Source: Arachis hypogaea (Eukaryota; Streptophyta; Magnoliopsida; Fabales; Fabaceae). From it: a stretch of 64,000 bases of DNA. Position numbers and translations under genes: made by a program. The stretch is taken from NCBI RefSeq assembly GCF_003086295.3, contig NC_092050.1, forward strand, positions 144,367,699-144,431,698, in the 5' to 3' direction. The notes below the pieces were generated by a model. It worked only from the letters and a program-made list of their open reading frames with translations. It did no database searches and was not told the DNA's origin. Every line of letters starts with the position of its first letter. Position 1 is the first letter of the stretch. This document shows, piece by piece, positions 11,860-24,674 of this stretch.

Positions 11860-14800
11860 ATGCCAATTGTTAGTAAGGACCCTCTTGTAGTTGGGCGCGT
11901 GATCGGGGATGTTTTAGACCCCTTTGAAAGTTGTATTCCAATTAGAGTTACTTACAATAATAGAGATGTTTGCAATGGCTGTGAGTTCAAGCCTTCTCAA
12001 GTTGTCCACCAACCCAGAGTAGCCATTGGTGGAGATGACCTCAGGATCCTCTACACTCTGGTAATATACTACCATTCATATTATGATGTTAAACAGTTTA
12101 ATAAAAAATATTAAATTAGTTGACGCTTTTTAATTATTCACATAAAGATGAGATTTAACTTAAATATATATTATATTAAGTAATTTAGTCAAATATATTA
12201 AAATATTAATAATTTTTAATATTACCTTCACGTGAAAATATTTTTGTGTGAGCCGTTAATAATTTGTTTTATTTATTCGCTTAATCAAATGTCAAAAAAT
12301 TTGAATTTTATTTTGTACTTACAGCAACTTGTTAGTTGTTAGACAAAGACCTACCAAAAAATAAGCAACATCATAACACAAACTAACATGGATCTCATGA
12401 AACTAGAAACTTAGAAAACCTCAGCTCCACTTCCAATGAACGTGGCTCTGCACCTCTACTCATGCTTTTCTATATACACATGCGCATGTAAGACTCAACA
12501 TCTACAACAATAATAGACAAGACATTGTCACGAAAAAAGAAACCAAAAAAAAAAAATTTGTATAGATTATGTATCTCATTCCTCTTCTTTTGAATTTGGT
12601 ATTTTATTTATTGAAAAAAAAGCAATATATCAAAACTTTTAGAATTAAAAATACTTCTCTCGTTTTTATCGTAATTATTGTTGAGTATATAATTATCTAA
12701 TATAACATTTTCATTTGTTAGATATAAAATTACTAATATACTTAAACAATAGTTAAAGTTTGCCAAAACTTGAAAGAAAAATAGTTATGACACGGGATTA
12801 TATATGTTTAAAACAAATTAAAGTGATTTTAATGACTTAATTAATTCTTATTTAATTTTACTTATAGGTTGCTGTGAACCCAGATGCCCCTAGCCCTAGT
12901 GACCCTAGTTTGAGGGAATATCTACATTGGTGAGTTACAATACTTCGCGCCTTAAATTATATTACAACAAGAGAAAGTTTAGGAGGCCAATAATTTTGTT
13001 AAAATTTGGCCAGCACTTAACCATCAAAAATAAAATGAATAATTCTATACTATTGAATGTAATTTCTTACCATTAAACACACTTATGATAACTAATTGAT
13101 GGCTATATATCACCATTTCTGCTACCTCCTAACACTCCTCTTACAACAATTCACGTCTTATATATATATATATATATATAGTTTTTTCTCTCCAGTTAAT
13201 ACTTTAATTTTACTTATGTAATATCTCTTTGTGTTGATTGACTTCAGGCTGATAACCGATATTCCCGCCACAACTGGACCTAGTTTTGGTACGTGTAATT
13301 ATTGTGCATCTATCTGTTTATTTAGCATAATCTCGTCAAACATAAAAATTGGCCCTTTATGTATACTAACGGCTCAACAGTGTCAGTGTCTGTTACGTTA
13401 CTTTTTTATTATTTTTAAGAGATTAATTTTTATATTTTTATTTTTAAAATTATAAATATAAATTTAAAATAATAATATTTAAAAATAAATATAAAAATTT
13501 ATAAGTTATGTAAATTTTAAAACATATAAAATTTATAAATTTAAATTAAATAAAATATTAAAAAAATTTATTATATCATTATTATGGGTAACAAAATCAA
13601 GACAAACATTTATAAAGTAAATATTTATAAACATTATATAAATTTATTTATTTATTTAAGCAACAATTAGGTTTGATACTCCAATCCTAAACCTTTAAAT
13701 AAGAATGGAAAGATTATGTCATTTGAGCTATGAAGTAAAAATAAAATATTATATTCAAAGTATTTTTTATTTTCATGAATAATTCTAAATTTTACATTCA
13801 ATTTATTAAATTATTTTTAATTTTATTACTTTTTTTAAATTATTAATTTATACTTTTATTATATTCCTTCACTGTATCACACACTATTAGATATTAAACT
13901 ATTTTACTTTATTTTTATGCATGATTTTAATTGATAAAAAATATTTTTTAAATTTTAATACCTATTAGATATCACACACTATTTCTAATATTATAAATTT
14001 AATATTAATAATTAAAAAATAAATTATAAAAAAATAAAATATTTTAAGTTATTTAATATATATAAAAAATATAAAATAAATAAATTTAAATTAAAAATTA
14101 AAAGAAAAGAATTTTGTTGTTATTATGTATAGCAAAGTCAAGATAAAAAATTATTAATATTATTTATAAATTAGTTATTTATATATTAAATTTATTTATT
14201 TTCTCAATCCTGTTTAATTTGAAATGAATTTAAAATTTTATATTCATATTCAAAACATTTTTTATACATAATTTTAATAGATAAAAAATTATTTCTTTAA
14301 TCTTATATTGAACATTTTTAATTATCTTTAATTTTATTATTATTTTAAAATTATTAATTTTTATTTTGATTATATCATCTCATCATATTATACACTATTA
14401 TTTTCTCGCTATCACTGTTATGTTGTCTTGTTTTATTCTCCTATTTTATTTTCTTCTTCTATTAACCCCGACCGCAATCAATTATCACCATATCATATTA
14501 CTATTATCGCAACTCTCATTTTTGTTTATCACTTTGATCCATACATATCCATTGTATTAACTTTTGAGTTGTTAAAGATTTATTAAAAGAATTATTTTTT
14601 TTTGTTTGATTTAGATATCTAGATGTATAACTATTATAAAGATACTTATTTTTTATACTTACTTGTTAAGCCATATTTTATCATTTTAAAACAAATTAAG
14701 ATATCAAGCATTCAAAAATTTTGTATAGAATAATTAAATAAAAAATACAAAAAAATTATTAATTATTTAATTTTTTTAATATATAGAATAATTGAATTTA

Positions 14801-17511
14801 AATTAATTTAGGTATAATACTAAAATCATTATGTTGTTACTATGTGTAACAATGAAGATAAAAATTTATAAATATTTGTAAATTTATTTATTTTTTAATT
14901 ATATTTAATTTGAAACTGATATAAAGATTTATATTTAAATCACTCTTTCCCTCACATAATTTTAATAGCTAAAAAATTTTATTTTTTATAATTTTATATT
15001 CAACATTTTAAATTATCTTTAGTCTTATTATTCTTTTAGAATTTTTTATTTTTGTTTTCATTATTCTTTTTTCTTATCATTATTTATCTACATATGCCTC
15101 GCCACCACTCTTATGTTAGCTTGTTCTCTCTTTCTTCCTCCGTTTTTATTCTCTTTCTATCTTCTCTTCAATCGCAATTAGTTACCAACATATATTAGTT
15201 CATAATTATTACACTCAGAAGTGAATACTACTTTAAAAAATAAAAGTTAAAAAAAAACTCGTAACTTTTATGTGAATCATTTATACTCCTATAAATATCA
15301 CGAATGAGTAAATTTAACTTTTTTCTTTATTTTGAATTTTTTTATAATCTAATACATTCAAAGTCACATATTTTTATTTATGATAAAAGTTAAAAATTAA
15401 AGTTAAATGACATTAGTACTTTTTGGTTTAATAAAATTAAAATAAAGTACAAAAATAAAGATAAAAACTAAAAAAATAGATGACTTTAGAAAAGGATAAT
15501 GTATGTTAAATTTTATGTCATTATGTATGAGAACAGTGATTTATTTTATTATATTTATTTTTGTACAAAATAAAAAAAAATAAATTTCATGTCCGTTTTT
15601 TATTACTTATATTACTTATCTATAGTTGTTTAAATTATACTCTATCGTCATTGAGTCCTGTTTTCTTTCAACAAAAAAATAGTTATGAAGTTATTTTCAT
15701 TTTTGATAGGAGTACATCTATTATATCATGATTTTAATAATTAATGTAAAATTTAAAAAATTAAATAAATATATATTTATTTTAATTATATTCAAGAGTG
15801 AATTATATATATTTCTATAGTCAATAAATAGACTTAACTTATTCTATAATAAATAATTTTTTAATCATCAAATTTATAAAAAAAATCTCATCTTTTTATT
15901 TATCCTAAAAGTTAAACATTAAAACTAATGTTAATAATTTTTTATTAATAGAACTAAAATAAAACATAAAAATAAAGCTTGAATAAAAATAAAAATACAA
16001 AATTTTGAATCTCAAAATATAAAATGGTTATAAGATAAAAAAATTACTTAAATATAATTTTTATAAGATATTCTATGAATGAACTCAGATGAATAAATAA
16101 TTAAATATTATATGTCATAAAAAAAAAGATGAATAAATATTATATGTAAAATAAATTTTGATATATTGGTACAAAAATTATTCTGTGTAAATTTTTTTAA
16201 AAAATATTGTCCTGTTAAACTATTTTATTTTTATTCTCTTAAAAGCATATCCATAATAAAAAAATCCACATGAATAATTTATATCCAATAGAAAATTCTT
16301 GATAAAGTTGCTGTGAAAAATGTGTGAAAATTTTTTTATTCTGATGGATGGAAGAAATATTTTTAATAATAAACTTCTCTAGGATAATATTAGAACTTAA
16401 ATTTAGACGCCAATTGATATTATATATTGTGTAGGTACCTAGAGTATATTAGAAGAGTATGATAAGAGAAAAATTATTCTGTATAAATTTATTTTTTTAA
16501 AAATTGTCCCTATTGAACTATTTTATTTTTATTCTTTAAATATATATCCAAATAAAAAAAAATCTGCAACAATAATTTACATCCAATACAAAAATTTTAA
16601 TGTGAAAAAATGGATAGAAAATTTTTTTATTTAACGTAACTGATGAAAGAATTTTTTAATAATAAACTTTTCTTTAGAAGCAATATTGGAACTTAAATTT
16701 AGATACCAATTATCCTTATATTAGGTTTTATGTTATATCTTAGTAAAGTGAGAAGGATGCAAGAGAAGATGAATAAGAAAAGAAAAAAGTTTTTCTATTA
16801 TGTTAAGATGACAGAGAAAGAGATAATTATAGAAGTTCGGTGATTGTGAATTAATGAGATAAGAGAGAACGTGAATGTATGTGATAAGAGAGAAGATGAG
16901 GTAGTAAAAAATTTTTAATATGAAATAATTCACATATAGTGAGATAGATTATTAGGAAGGGCAAAATTGGAAAAGAATGTTGGACACCAAATATATGTAT
17001 TGGCATTATATATTGTTATAGATATAATACAAAAATTCTAGTGGCAGTAATTTTTAATAATTTTGGTCATTATTTATTAGCACAAATATTAAATTGCCAT
17101 AATAAATAAATTTTATTAATTTATATGTACAAATTTTAAAAAATATAGGTGCAAATTGTATTAACTCATATATAGGGTTAGAAGTGAACCGAGTTAAGTC
17201 GAGTTAGACCAAACTCAAACTCGACTCACGAAAATTAAATTTGACTCACGACTTGACTCATTAACAACTGAGCCTATTTTGTAAGTTCAAGCTCGACTCA
17301 ATGAAAGCTCACGAGTTGGCTCAAATAATAAGAACATAATCTATAACTCTATTTCAATAAATTATAATATATATATATATATTAAAAAAGATAAATTTTA
17401 TATATTGTCTATCTATTAATTATAAATTTTTTATTTATATCCTACATCAAAATTATATATAAAAAAATGACTATAAAATTTTAAATAATTAAAAGCATTA
17501 ATATATATGTC

Positions 17512-17572
<61 letters not shown>

Positions 17573-18706
17573 TTTAATCTATACTTTTAATATTATATAT
17601 ATAATGAAGCCAGCTCACGAGCTAACGAGCTGAGCTTATCCAAACTCAAACTCGACTCATTTAATTTATGAGCTCAATTCCAAGCTCAAACTCGACTCAC
17701 TAACTCACAAATTCAGCTTATCGAGTTATTAACGAATTGAGCTCAAATTGGCTCATGAGCTGACTTGACTCACTTTCAATCCTACTTATATGTACAGACT
17801 CTGATAGATATATGTACAAATTATGAGCTTATTTGAAAAGTATTTAAGTATAAGAAAAGAATTTTATTTTCTTTAAAAAAAAATTCATTTCTATTTCAAA
17901 TTCAATTCCATGATTTGGAATGACTTTAATATACTAATATAATAGAATTTAATTCTTTAGTTTAAAATAACTCTTATATGAGTTAAATTTTCTTCTTTTA
18001 TAATTTTGATTTTAACAAAATTATTTTATTAAACATTCACTTATTTAAATAGGGATATTTTTAATATTTGACATCTTAAATTAAATTAGTGTGAGAATTG
18101 ATTTTAAAATTAGACTTCTTTTAGTCTAATTTGTAAATAAGAAAAAAGTGAGAATTAGATTTTTTAAAAAAGTTTAAATTATTTTTTTTATTTGTTCTAA
18201 AATAAGAAAAAAAATCTAATTCTTAAATAAATTTTAATTTATAGATTTTCAAACAATCTCTATATATTTTTTGTGTATAAACACTTATAAATATGGATAC
18301 AAATTATTGATAGTTATATATAATATATGGACTATGTCTTTTGAAAAATATATATACAAATTAAACGAGTTTGTCAGAGGAATATAATGTAATTAGTAAC
18401 AATTTTACCAAAGTACAACAGGCAATTTATTTAGTTAATAAGGTTACTAATGAAATGGAATGAATACAATTATGAACAGGTAGCGAGGTGGTAGCATATG
18501 AAAGTCCACGACCAACTTTAGGAATTCATCGAATCGTGTTTGTGTTATTTCGTCAAATGGGTAGAGAGAAGATTTATGCCCCAGGTTGGCGCCAAAACTT
18601 TAACACAAGAGAATTTGCCGAACTATATAATCTTAGCTCGCCTGTTGCTGCTCTCTATTATAACATCCAGAGGGAGAATGGCTCTGGTGGCAGGAGGTTA
18701 TATTGA
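11860..18706 (+). CDS. FT-like: FLOWERING LOCUS T-like PEBP protein, four exons
   Basis: Exons 11860-12060, 12868-12929, 13248-13288 and 18480-18706 (201, 62, 41 and 227 bp) join in frame to a 176-residue protein, with GT-AG at every intron. These lengths match the classic FT exon pattern. Expected role, known for the family: mobile florigen that binds FD through 14-3-3 proteins in the shoot apex. FT-diagnostic residues are present: Tyr85 in REYLHW, Tyr134 and Trp138 in YAPGW, Gln140, and the LYN triad at 150-152. The 14-3-3 contacts known for FT (Arg62, Pro94, Phe101, Arg130) are kept. Oddities: LRILYTL where FT usually has LRNFYTL, LSSP after LYN where FT has LGLP, and a 5.2 kb third intron. 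An upstream in-frame extension starting at a TTG is ignored because FT proteins start MP-. It appears intact; activator or repressor type cannot be decided. Confidence 0.95.
13161..13180. repeat. Short TA microsatellite in FT intron 2
   Basis: About ten TA dinucleotides in a row near the 3' end of intron 2. Confidence 0.8.
13571..15100. repeat. Three diverged direct modules in FT intron 3
   Basis: Units of about 550-700 bases start near 13571, 14113 and 14825. Each begins with a TATGTGTAACAA-like stretch followed by TTTATAAAT runs, then an ATAATTTTAATAGATAAAAAAT segment and a TTTAATTTTATTATT segment. They are diverged, so the duplication is old. Confidence 0.55.
16172..16725. repeat. Direct tandem duplication of about 270-290 bp in FT intron 3
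   Basis: 16172-16440 and 16465-16725 share order and wording: an AAATTATTCTGT start, a TTGTCC...AACTATTTTATTTTTA block, an AATAATTTA-ATCCAATA block, an AATAATAAACTT block, and an AACTTAAATTTAGA-CCAATT end. Confidence 0.7.
17174..17783. mobile_element. Small inverted-repeat element with central AT microsatellite (FT intron 3)
   Basis: The ends are inverted: AGGGTTAGAAGTGAACCGAG at 17174 and CACTTTCAATCCT at 17783, with many internal CAAACTCGACTCA and GAGCTCA units in both arms. Between the arms lies a run of about 25 TA repeats (17516-17571). No coding sequence. Looks like a non-autonomous DNA transposon. Confidence 0.65.
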
Positions 18707-19007
18707 TCATTGTTCTTGCTGAGTTTGGTGGGTGTATAGCTCGTCTGTCTATAAATGTCTTCAAACTTTTCGTTGGGATGAGTTATACATCGACAAGAAG
18801 AGAATAAGGGAGTGTGTATCTACAAAAGACATTCTGACGCTCAAGTCAGTAAGTGTTTAAGAGGTATAAAAATAATTCTATGAATATAGAATGTAAGACA
18901 TGAAATAGAAGTCATCATGTAATAATTCTATAAATATAGAATGTATATAGAATATATCTAGAATGTCTCTAGAATGTATATAGAAATTAGTGCCTTTTAT
19001 AGGCATA
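18707..19007. other. 3' flank of the FT-like gene
   Basis: Presumed 3' untranslated region and flank. It contains a short cluster of TATAGAATGT-type repeats at 18880-18990. No gene was seen. Confidence 0.4.
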
Positions 19008-19391
19008 GAGCTTGTTTGGGTGAGTTTTTAAGAAAAGATCTTTTTTTGAATTATCTTTTTTTAAAAGATCTTATGAAAAAGTAAAAGTAATTTTATATTT
19101 GGGTATCTCATGCAAAAAGATCTTTTTATTTATCAATTATGTTTGGGTATAACAATATAAAAATATTTTTTTGTTTATTTATTACATGAAAAACATCTTT
19201 TTTTAGGGAAAAAAGATCTTTTAAACAAAGATGTAAATTACAGTTTCTCAAAAAAATGTTTTTCTGATTTTTTTAGTGCTTTTACTTTTACTACTAGAAA
19301 TTTGCCAAACACGCTAAAAAATAAAATAAGATATTTTTTCATTAAAAAAAGATCTTATTTTATCAAAATAATGACACCCAAACATGCACTA
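19008..19391. mobile_element. MITE-like element, copy 1 (relative at 49762-50270)
   Basis: The ends are inverted: GCTTGTTTGGGTGAGTTTTT and ATGACACCCAAACATGC. The AT-rich body has repeated AAAGATCTTTTT units and the phrase AGTGCTTTTACTTTTACTAC. A similar element is found at 49762-50270. Confidence 0.7.
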
Positions 19392-21449
19392 AGTCAGAAC
19401 AATGGTCATTAAGTCGGATCATAACTTATAATGAATGATAATTAAGGCCGAGTTATAACTTATAATGCACGATAAAAACTGAGTTATAAGGTGACGGATC
19501 ATAACCCCCAAACTTTGTGTGCCGATCATATGATTCAGGCTAAGCTTAGAAAATAAAATGATTTATAACTCGATTAGAAGATAAGTGAATAATGATATAG
19601 TGAACCCCTAAGCTTAGTCGGATTATTATGTCGGCACTTATTCCAAAAATAATTGAGTGATAAGAGTCATTCAATCAAGATAAAGACCGAATTATAAGGT
19701 GACGGATCAATCATCATCATAATTACATAAAAAATAATAATAATCAACAGTAATAAATGATTACTTTCTTTTCGGTTCGAACTCAAGATAGCCGTATGCA
19801 TAAATTGAACCCAGCCTAGGCTACTGCACGGTTCATTCTTTACATGTTGTGTATTGGCAACAAAAGTTATAGTATGTTGTTTGTTCACAGTAATATAGCT
19901 ATGCCGGATGTTTTGCATGTTCACAGTAAAACTTAAATTGGAGAGAATTTTGTTCTATATTAAAAAAGATTTAACGAGTTACGCTTATTTTGAAAATTGA
20001 AGGTGAAAATAAGAACAAATACTAGAGCTATATACCAGTTGTATATGTTGGCCGGATGATTTATAGTTTCCTTTGGCAATGTCGAAGCATCTGGTAAGAT
20101 TTTGGGCTTGTCATTAAGGGATGTACCTGATGCTAAGAATGACATTGAGCTTTGAGCTTGAAGCTCCTTGGGGAGAGAAGGATCTCCATTGACGAAAAAA
20201 CGAGAATCTATGTTTGTCTTTGGCGGTGCATCAGGTGCATCAATCTCTAACAAAATTCTATGAGAAGAACCTAAATAGGAAACAATATATGATTGTCAAT
20301 ATGGTAATTATTAAAAATTATTTTTAATTTAATTTATTAAATACAAATGTCACAATTTTTAACATCTTTTTCTAAAAGTTAACTTTTATAAATTATCTTT
20401 AAAAAATAAAGATTTTACCAAACTAATTTATGAGGGAATGATTATATAAAATTTATATTTTATCAAAATTATTTTCTTACTGACCTATGATTAACTACTT
20501 TGCATTGTGGATAAATATTATACAAATCAAAGGATGCATTTTAATAACATTTTAACCTAAGTTAAGAGAGTAAGAAGGTAAAATGTTCATAACTTTGTTT
20601 GTGAAATCCAAGATTTTCTTAACAATATGAGAGGAAAAAATAGAAAAAAAAATTCTAAATATACCATCATATTACATAATCAAATATTTTTGTTACTGTT
20701 CATATTTGGACCAAAGGATATAAATCCAGCCCATTAAATTACTTAATAATGATCAATTTTTAATTTAGGTCGCTACTTATAACTCGGCTCAACAACAAGA
20801 ATTCCAGTCCATAAGGCCTCGTCCATATAGGTCGGATTTTGATTAAGAAACGGATCACCACAACTGATATTTGATCCGATTTGAAGAGTAAGATTTTTTT
20901 CTACTATTTCGGTTAATCACCTGAGACATGGGATAAGCAAATAACCATCTATGATCATTTGAAATTATTTTTAAAGGACGATTAAATTACATTTTTTATT
21001 TAATGAATACTTCAAAATTCAGATATTTTTTTCAATCTTATTAGTATCGGAGTTTTTTACAAATACTCCTACCACAGTAATCTCTCACAAAATGCATATA
21101 AATTTCGCATTTTCTCTTTCTTCTTCTTTTGAAAATAAAGCTTTAATATCTAAAAGCATTAATATATATTATTAAAGTGCATTTTGATCAAATAGACTAA
21201 AATATACATTATTCTAATTTTACAAGAGAGAAGAATTTATATTTCACAAATAATGAAAAAAAATATCATTTAATCATCTTAAAGAAAACAAAGCATTATT
21301 TTCTCTAGGAGTAAAAGTAAAAAATAAAAATTTAAGCATATTAATGTCGTCACCAAGTATGTTTGTGACCTTGAGCAAGGTCTCCTTCATATTTCTAGCG
21401 GATTGAGCTTGCATATCAATTATAAAGAACCTCAGTAGACAATATGACT
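19392..21449. other. Repetitive intergenic region with GAGTTATAAC-type motifs
   Basis: Recurring phrases such as GAGTTATAACTTATAATG and GGTGACGGATCA (19400-19710), and ATAACTCGGCTCAACAAC at 20780, look like pieces of one decayed retroelement. An exon-like minus-strand segment lies at 19960-20272, listed separately. The remainder is AT-rich without recognised genes. Confidence 0.45.
20032..20272 (-). pseudogene. Exon-like open segment, unrecognised
   Basis: On the minus strand an open frame (starting around SSHRILLEIDAPDAPPK and ending at ANIYNW) is preceded by a CTATTTAG acceptor-like site at 20273 and followed by CAACTG|GTATAT, a donor-like site near 20032. Codon content looks protein-like (few low-complexity runs) unlike the surroundings. 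I do not recognise the family. It has no visible partner exons nearby, so it may be an orphaned or transposon-captured exon. Confidence 0.3.
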
Positions 21450-21905
21450 GTGTATAAATAATATTTCTTTATAACAAGGTCATTTTTCTTATGAACGTAA
21501 CATTGTTTAATAAATTAATGAATTAGTAGACATTTATGATTTAAATCAAGAAATCTAGTTTGTTAGAATTTTGTTATTTGGTCATCAGTTTGCTAGAAAT
21601 TTGAATATTGAAGTTGTTTTTGGGTACTCAATCAAGCTTGACTCCATTCTGCTAGTTTTTTTTGGGCTGGGCAAGTTAATTAAACAAGCCCACAACTTCA
21701 ATTTTAGTATCTTGAGTTTATAAAATTTGGGATAGTCTAACTAGCCTACAACTTGTTTATTTATCTTTAATCGTGTATGTTGTCAAATTCTCTTGTTATG
21801 GTGCAATTTAATCCTTCTTGGAACTGTAGGGAGTAGCTTGATTGATTATGATATTCAGTGGATACTTATAGTAACATTATTTTCTAAAAACTATTTTAAC
21901 AGGAG
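21450..21905. repeat. Dispersed repeat, copy 2
   Basis: Copy of 3684-4205 (same order from AATATTTCTTTATAACAA to AAAACTATTTTAACAGGA). Here it is not interrupted by a MULE on its left and is preceded by GTGTATAAAT. Confidence 0.7.
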
Positions 21906-22634
21906 AAATTGACTGATTAACTTATTTTCATAACAAATATACATTTGGTTTGGAGAAGCTCATAAAATATACATTGAGATATAGACACAAAAATTACCAT
22001 TTTTATATCTTGTTTGACAGTAAACTAAATATATGATAAAATTAGTGTCATTTTGCCGTTATCATTTTTCCCCCTACCCCCTTTTACATCTGAGATCTAT
22101 AAAACCAACACAATAACATCAACTTCAACAAATGGCAAGGGAGCTGATGATCTGATCATTTCCATGGCGGACAGTGGTGAAGGCTGAGGTGCAAAGCAGG
22201 GATTCAAGAGGCTGCTTCTCTCGCCACCGGGGGTAGAATCTATGTTGCCACTAGAGTTTCTTGCCGGAGAAGGCTGGAGTCTGAGTTTTGAGAGTATGAG
22301 AAGAAGAACAAATGTTTTGGTTGATTTTGGTTAGGGGTAAAAGTACCATTATAAAATATTGATAAGGGTAATCAAGGAAGTTTTTTTATCTAATCGGTGT
22401 CCCAATACACAATATCTTTTACAGATGAAAACAGAATGGTTTTGGTAGGAAGTATATAAGATATATATAAGACATGGTGTTTATTTATAGTCGGCAGAGG
22501 AAGTATAAGATATAAAAGTGATATTTTACTTTGGTTAAGCTATTTTCTTCTCAAAATAAATCACCATGCTAGCATGAGAGAATTTGAACAATCGTGACAT
22601 TATTGTAACACCATATAAGAGCATTCTAAGAGCT
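21906..22634. other. Intergenic repeats downstream of the kinase gene
   Basis: Contains a GC-richer stretch (22130-22330) without a long frame, and short repeats of the GATATATAAGAC type. It presumably includes the 3' end of the minus-strand kinase transcript. No separate gene was seen. Confidence 0.4.
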
Positions 22635-24674
22635 TCAACAACTTTTAATTCTCACAAGGCTATTCAACACCTCTTCCATGGAAGGTCTCAATTTACTTTG
22701 GCTCTGAAGACACTTACACGCCAACTCTGCCACTGCGGTAATTGTTTTAGTATTCCAATCATCTGACTCAAATCCAAGATCTCGGTCAACAATACTCTGG
22801 AGTCTCCCACAGCTTATTCTAACCATGGCAAAGTTGGAAAGAAAAGGCTCTCTATCGTCCTCACTATATGCTGGCAGGGATGTTATCAGCTCAAGCAATA
22901 TTACTCCGAAACTATACACATCGCTCTTCTCAGAAAGATGGCCATGCTCATAGTACTCTGGATCAACATAACCCGGAGTCCCAGCAGGATCAGTGGAAAC
23001 ATGAGTTACACCTTCTGGGAAAAGGCGCGATAATCCAAAGTCTGCAACTTTAGCATTCAAATTTATGTCAAGCAGAATGTTGCTAGTTTTCACATTGCGG
23101 TGGATTATGCTAGAACTGTGTAGATAAGCCAATGCTTCTGCAGTCTGTATGGCGATGTTTAGTCGCGTAGACCACGGAGGAGAGCTCCTGTTGAGAAGAT
23201 GATCTGCAGCGGTTCCATTGGGAATGTACTCTTGCACAAGCAGTACTTCATGGCTCTGAGGAGAGGTGCAGCCATATAGCTGGACAAGATTTCCATGCTT
23301 CAAGTGAGATAAGATGGCAAATTCGTTTGAGAACTTGGTGACTCTATCATTGCTCTCGGAATTCTCGTCATGCAACCTTAAACTCCTCAGCATGTCTTTG
23401 TGCAACTGCTTTATTGCCACATGACGTCCATCTTTGAGTATTCCTGCATATAAACAAAAACTAGTAAATCTTGTTATATGATGTTGCAGGCAAGTAACTG
23501 TATAGAGTTAATAACATGATTCCAATTACTACAACACCAAGCTAAAATAAAAGCTCAGCCATACATGGCTACATTCTTGCCATCGCTTACTAGCAGCGCT
23601 GTACATGTGACAATGTAACTGCATCTTGTCATAAATCATCTCTTCTAAAAGGTTAGACCATTAGGCATAGGCATATGAATCATGAATGATTTTATATATT
23701 TAACAAGCCTCACACATAAGAGTCTCTTCTTTCGGAGGCTTAAAGTGTGGATAATGCACAAGTCTCTGTTTTGTCTGACGCTAAAATTATACTTTTATTT
23801 AGAGGAATGAGAGTAACAAGAATAGTATTCTAAATTTTTCTGTAATACCCTGATACCATGTCACAAACCATTGGTAACTAAAATTTATTTGCTTTTTCTT
23901 TCTGAATAATTTTTATTTTGAATGACCCAAGTTACATCTAATTTGAGTTTTGGTGACCATAATTGCAGTTATTCAGTTAGCTTTTCAAATTCTTTTTAAA
24001 CACCGATTCATATTGTCATTCAAATAATAATCATTTTAGAGGGAGAAAATCGTTTGGATTGAAAGATCTATGGTAACATCTTGAATGATCAACTAACTCA
24101 TGCTTAAGAAGGTATATAATAAGATGAACTGCAATATAATTATGTTGATGAAGCACACCATCATGCTACAATGTAGGATGCATGATTAGAACAATCAAAG
24201 TCCCTAACAACCTAAAATAACTTTATTATAACAAAGAGAATGAAACGACATACTAACTGAAATAGAAGGAATGTAAATGTTCTTACCAAAATAAACTGTC
24301 CCATATCCTCCAGATCCAAGTTCCCTACTAGGGTCAAAATTGTTGGTGGCTTCTTCAAGTTCAGAATACTCAAACACCTCATTTATGTGGCAGTACACAG
24401 AATCAACCAACAAAAGTGATTGATTTTGATCATGATCACTTGGTAACTCATCAGAGATCACAGGAACCACCGGTTCATCCCAGCTTGTTTGAACCTTAGA
24501 ATCCAGAGGCTCATGTTGTTCATCATCACCACTGCTTGGTTCCTCAGAATCCAGAGGCACCAATTTGCTTCCCCCCTTCACCTCAGAATCAATAATTGGA
24601 TGTGAAGCGTGGTGTTTACTTCCACTACCATTAGTGAAGAAGAAACACTGAGATACAAATGAGAGAACTGGCAT
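22635..24674 (-). CDS. LRK10L-1-like cytoplasmic kinase with HRD-to-HRN change
   Basis: Exons 24674-24287 and 23443-22635 join at TAC TTT G|GA to give 398 residues. An in-frame GTG one codon upstream is passed over for the ATG. Residues 1-100 are acidic and Ser/Pro-rich with a repeated PLDSE/PLDSK motif; the kinase domain covers about 105-395. Motifs: GSGGYG loop, catalytic Lys about 141 in VAIK, DFG in [19 protein letters not shown] and DVYSFGV. The catalytic-loop Asp is Asn (HRNVKTSN, about residue 246), which should impair phosphotransfer. The sequence best resembles the kinase half of LEAF RUST 10 locus receptor-like kinases type 1, but no signal peptide, ectodomain or membrane span is visible. 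A CAG|GTAACT site near 25081 suggests a spliced 5' untranslated exon. Confidence 0.85.

Larger units (their letters stand above)
13289..18479 (+). other. Unusually long third intron of the FT-like gene
   Basis: A 5,191-base intron bounded by GTACGT and GAACAG. It is extremely AT-rich. It holds three related modules beginning near 13571, 14113 and 14825 (each with a WACAAWRWCAAGAYAAA-like start), a direct duplication (16172-16440 and 16465-16725), and an inverted-repeat element with an AT microsatellite (17174-17783). No gene was seen inside. Confidence 0.85.

Noticed and set aside
17514..17571. Possible origin, or matrix-attachment function, of the long TA run
   Set aside because: A microsatellite in the loop of an inverted-repeat element explains it. 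There is no positive evidence for another role.
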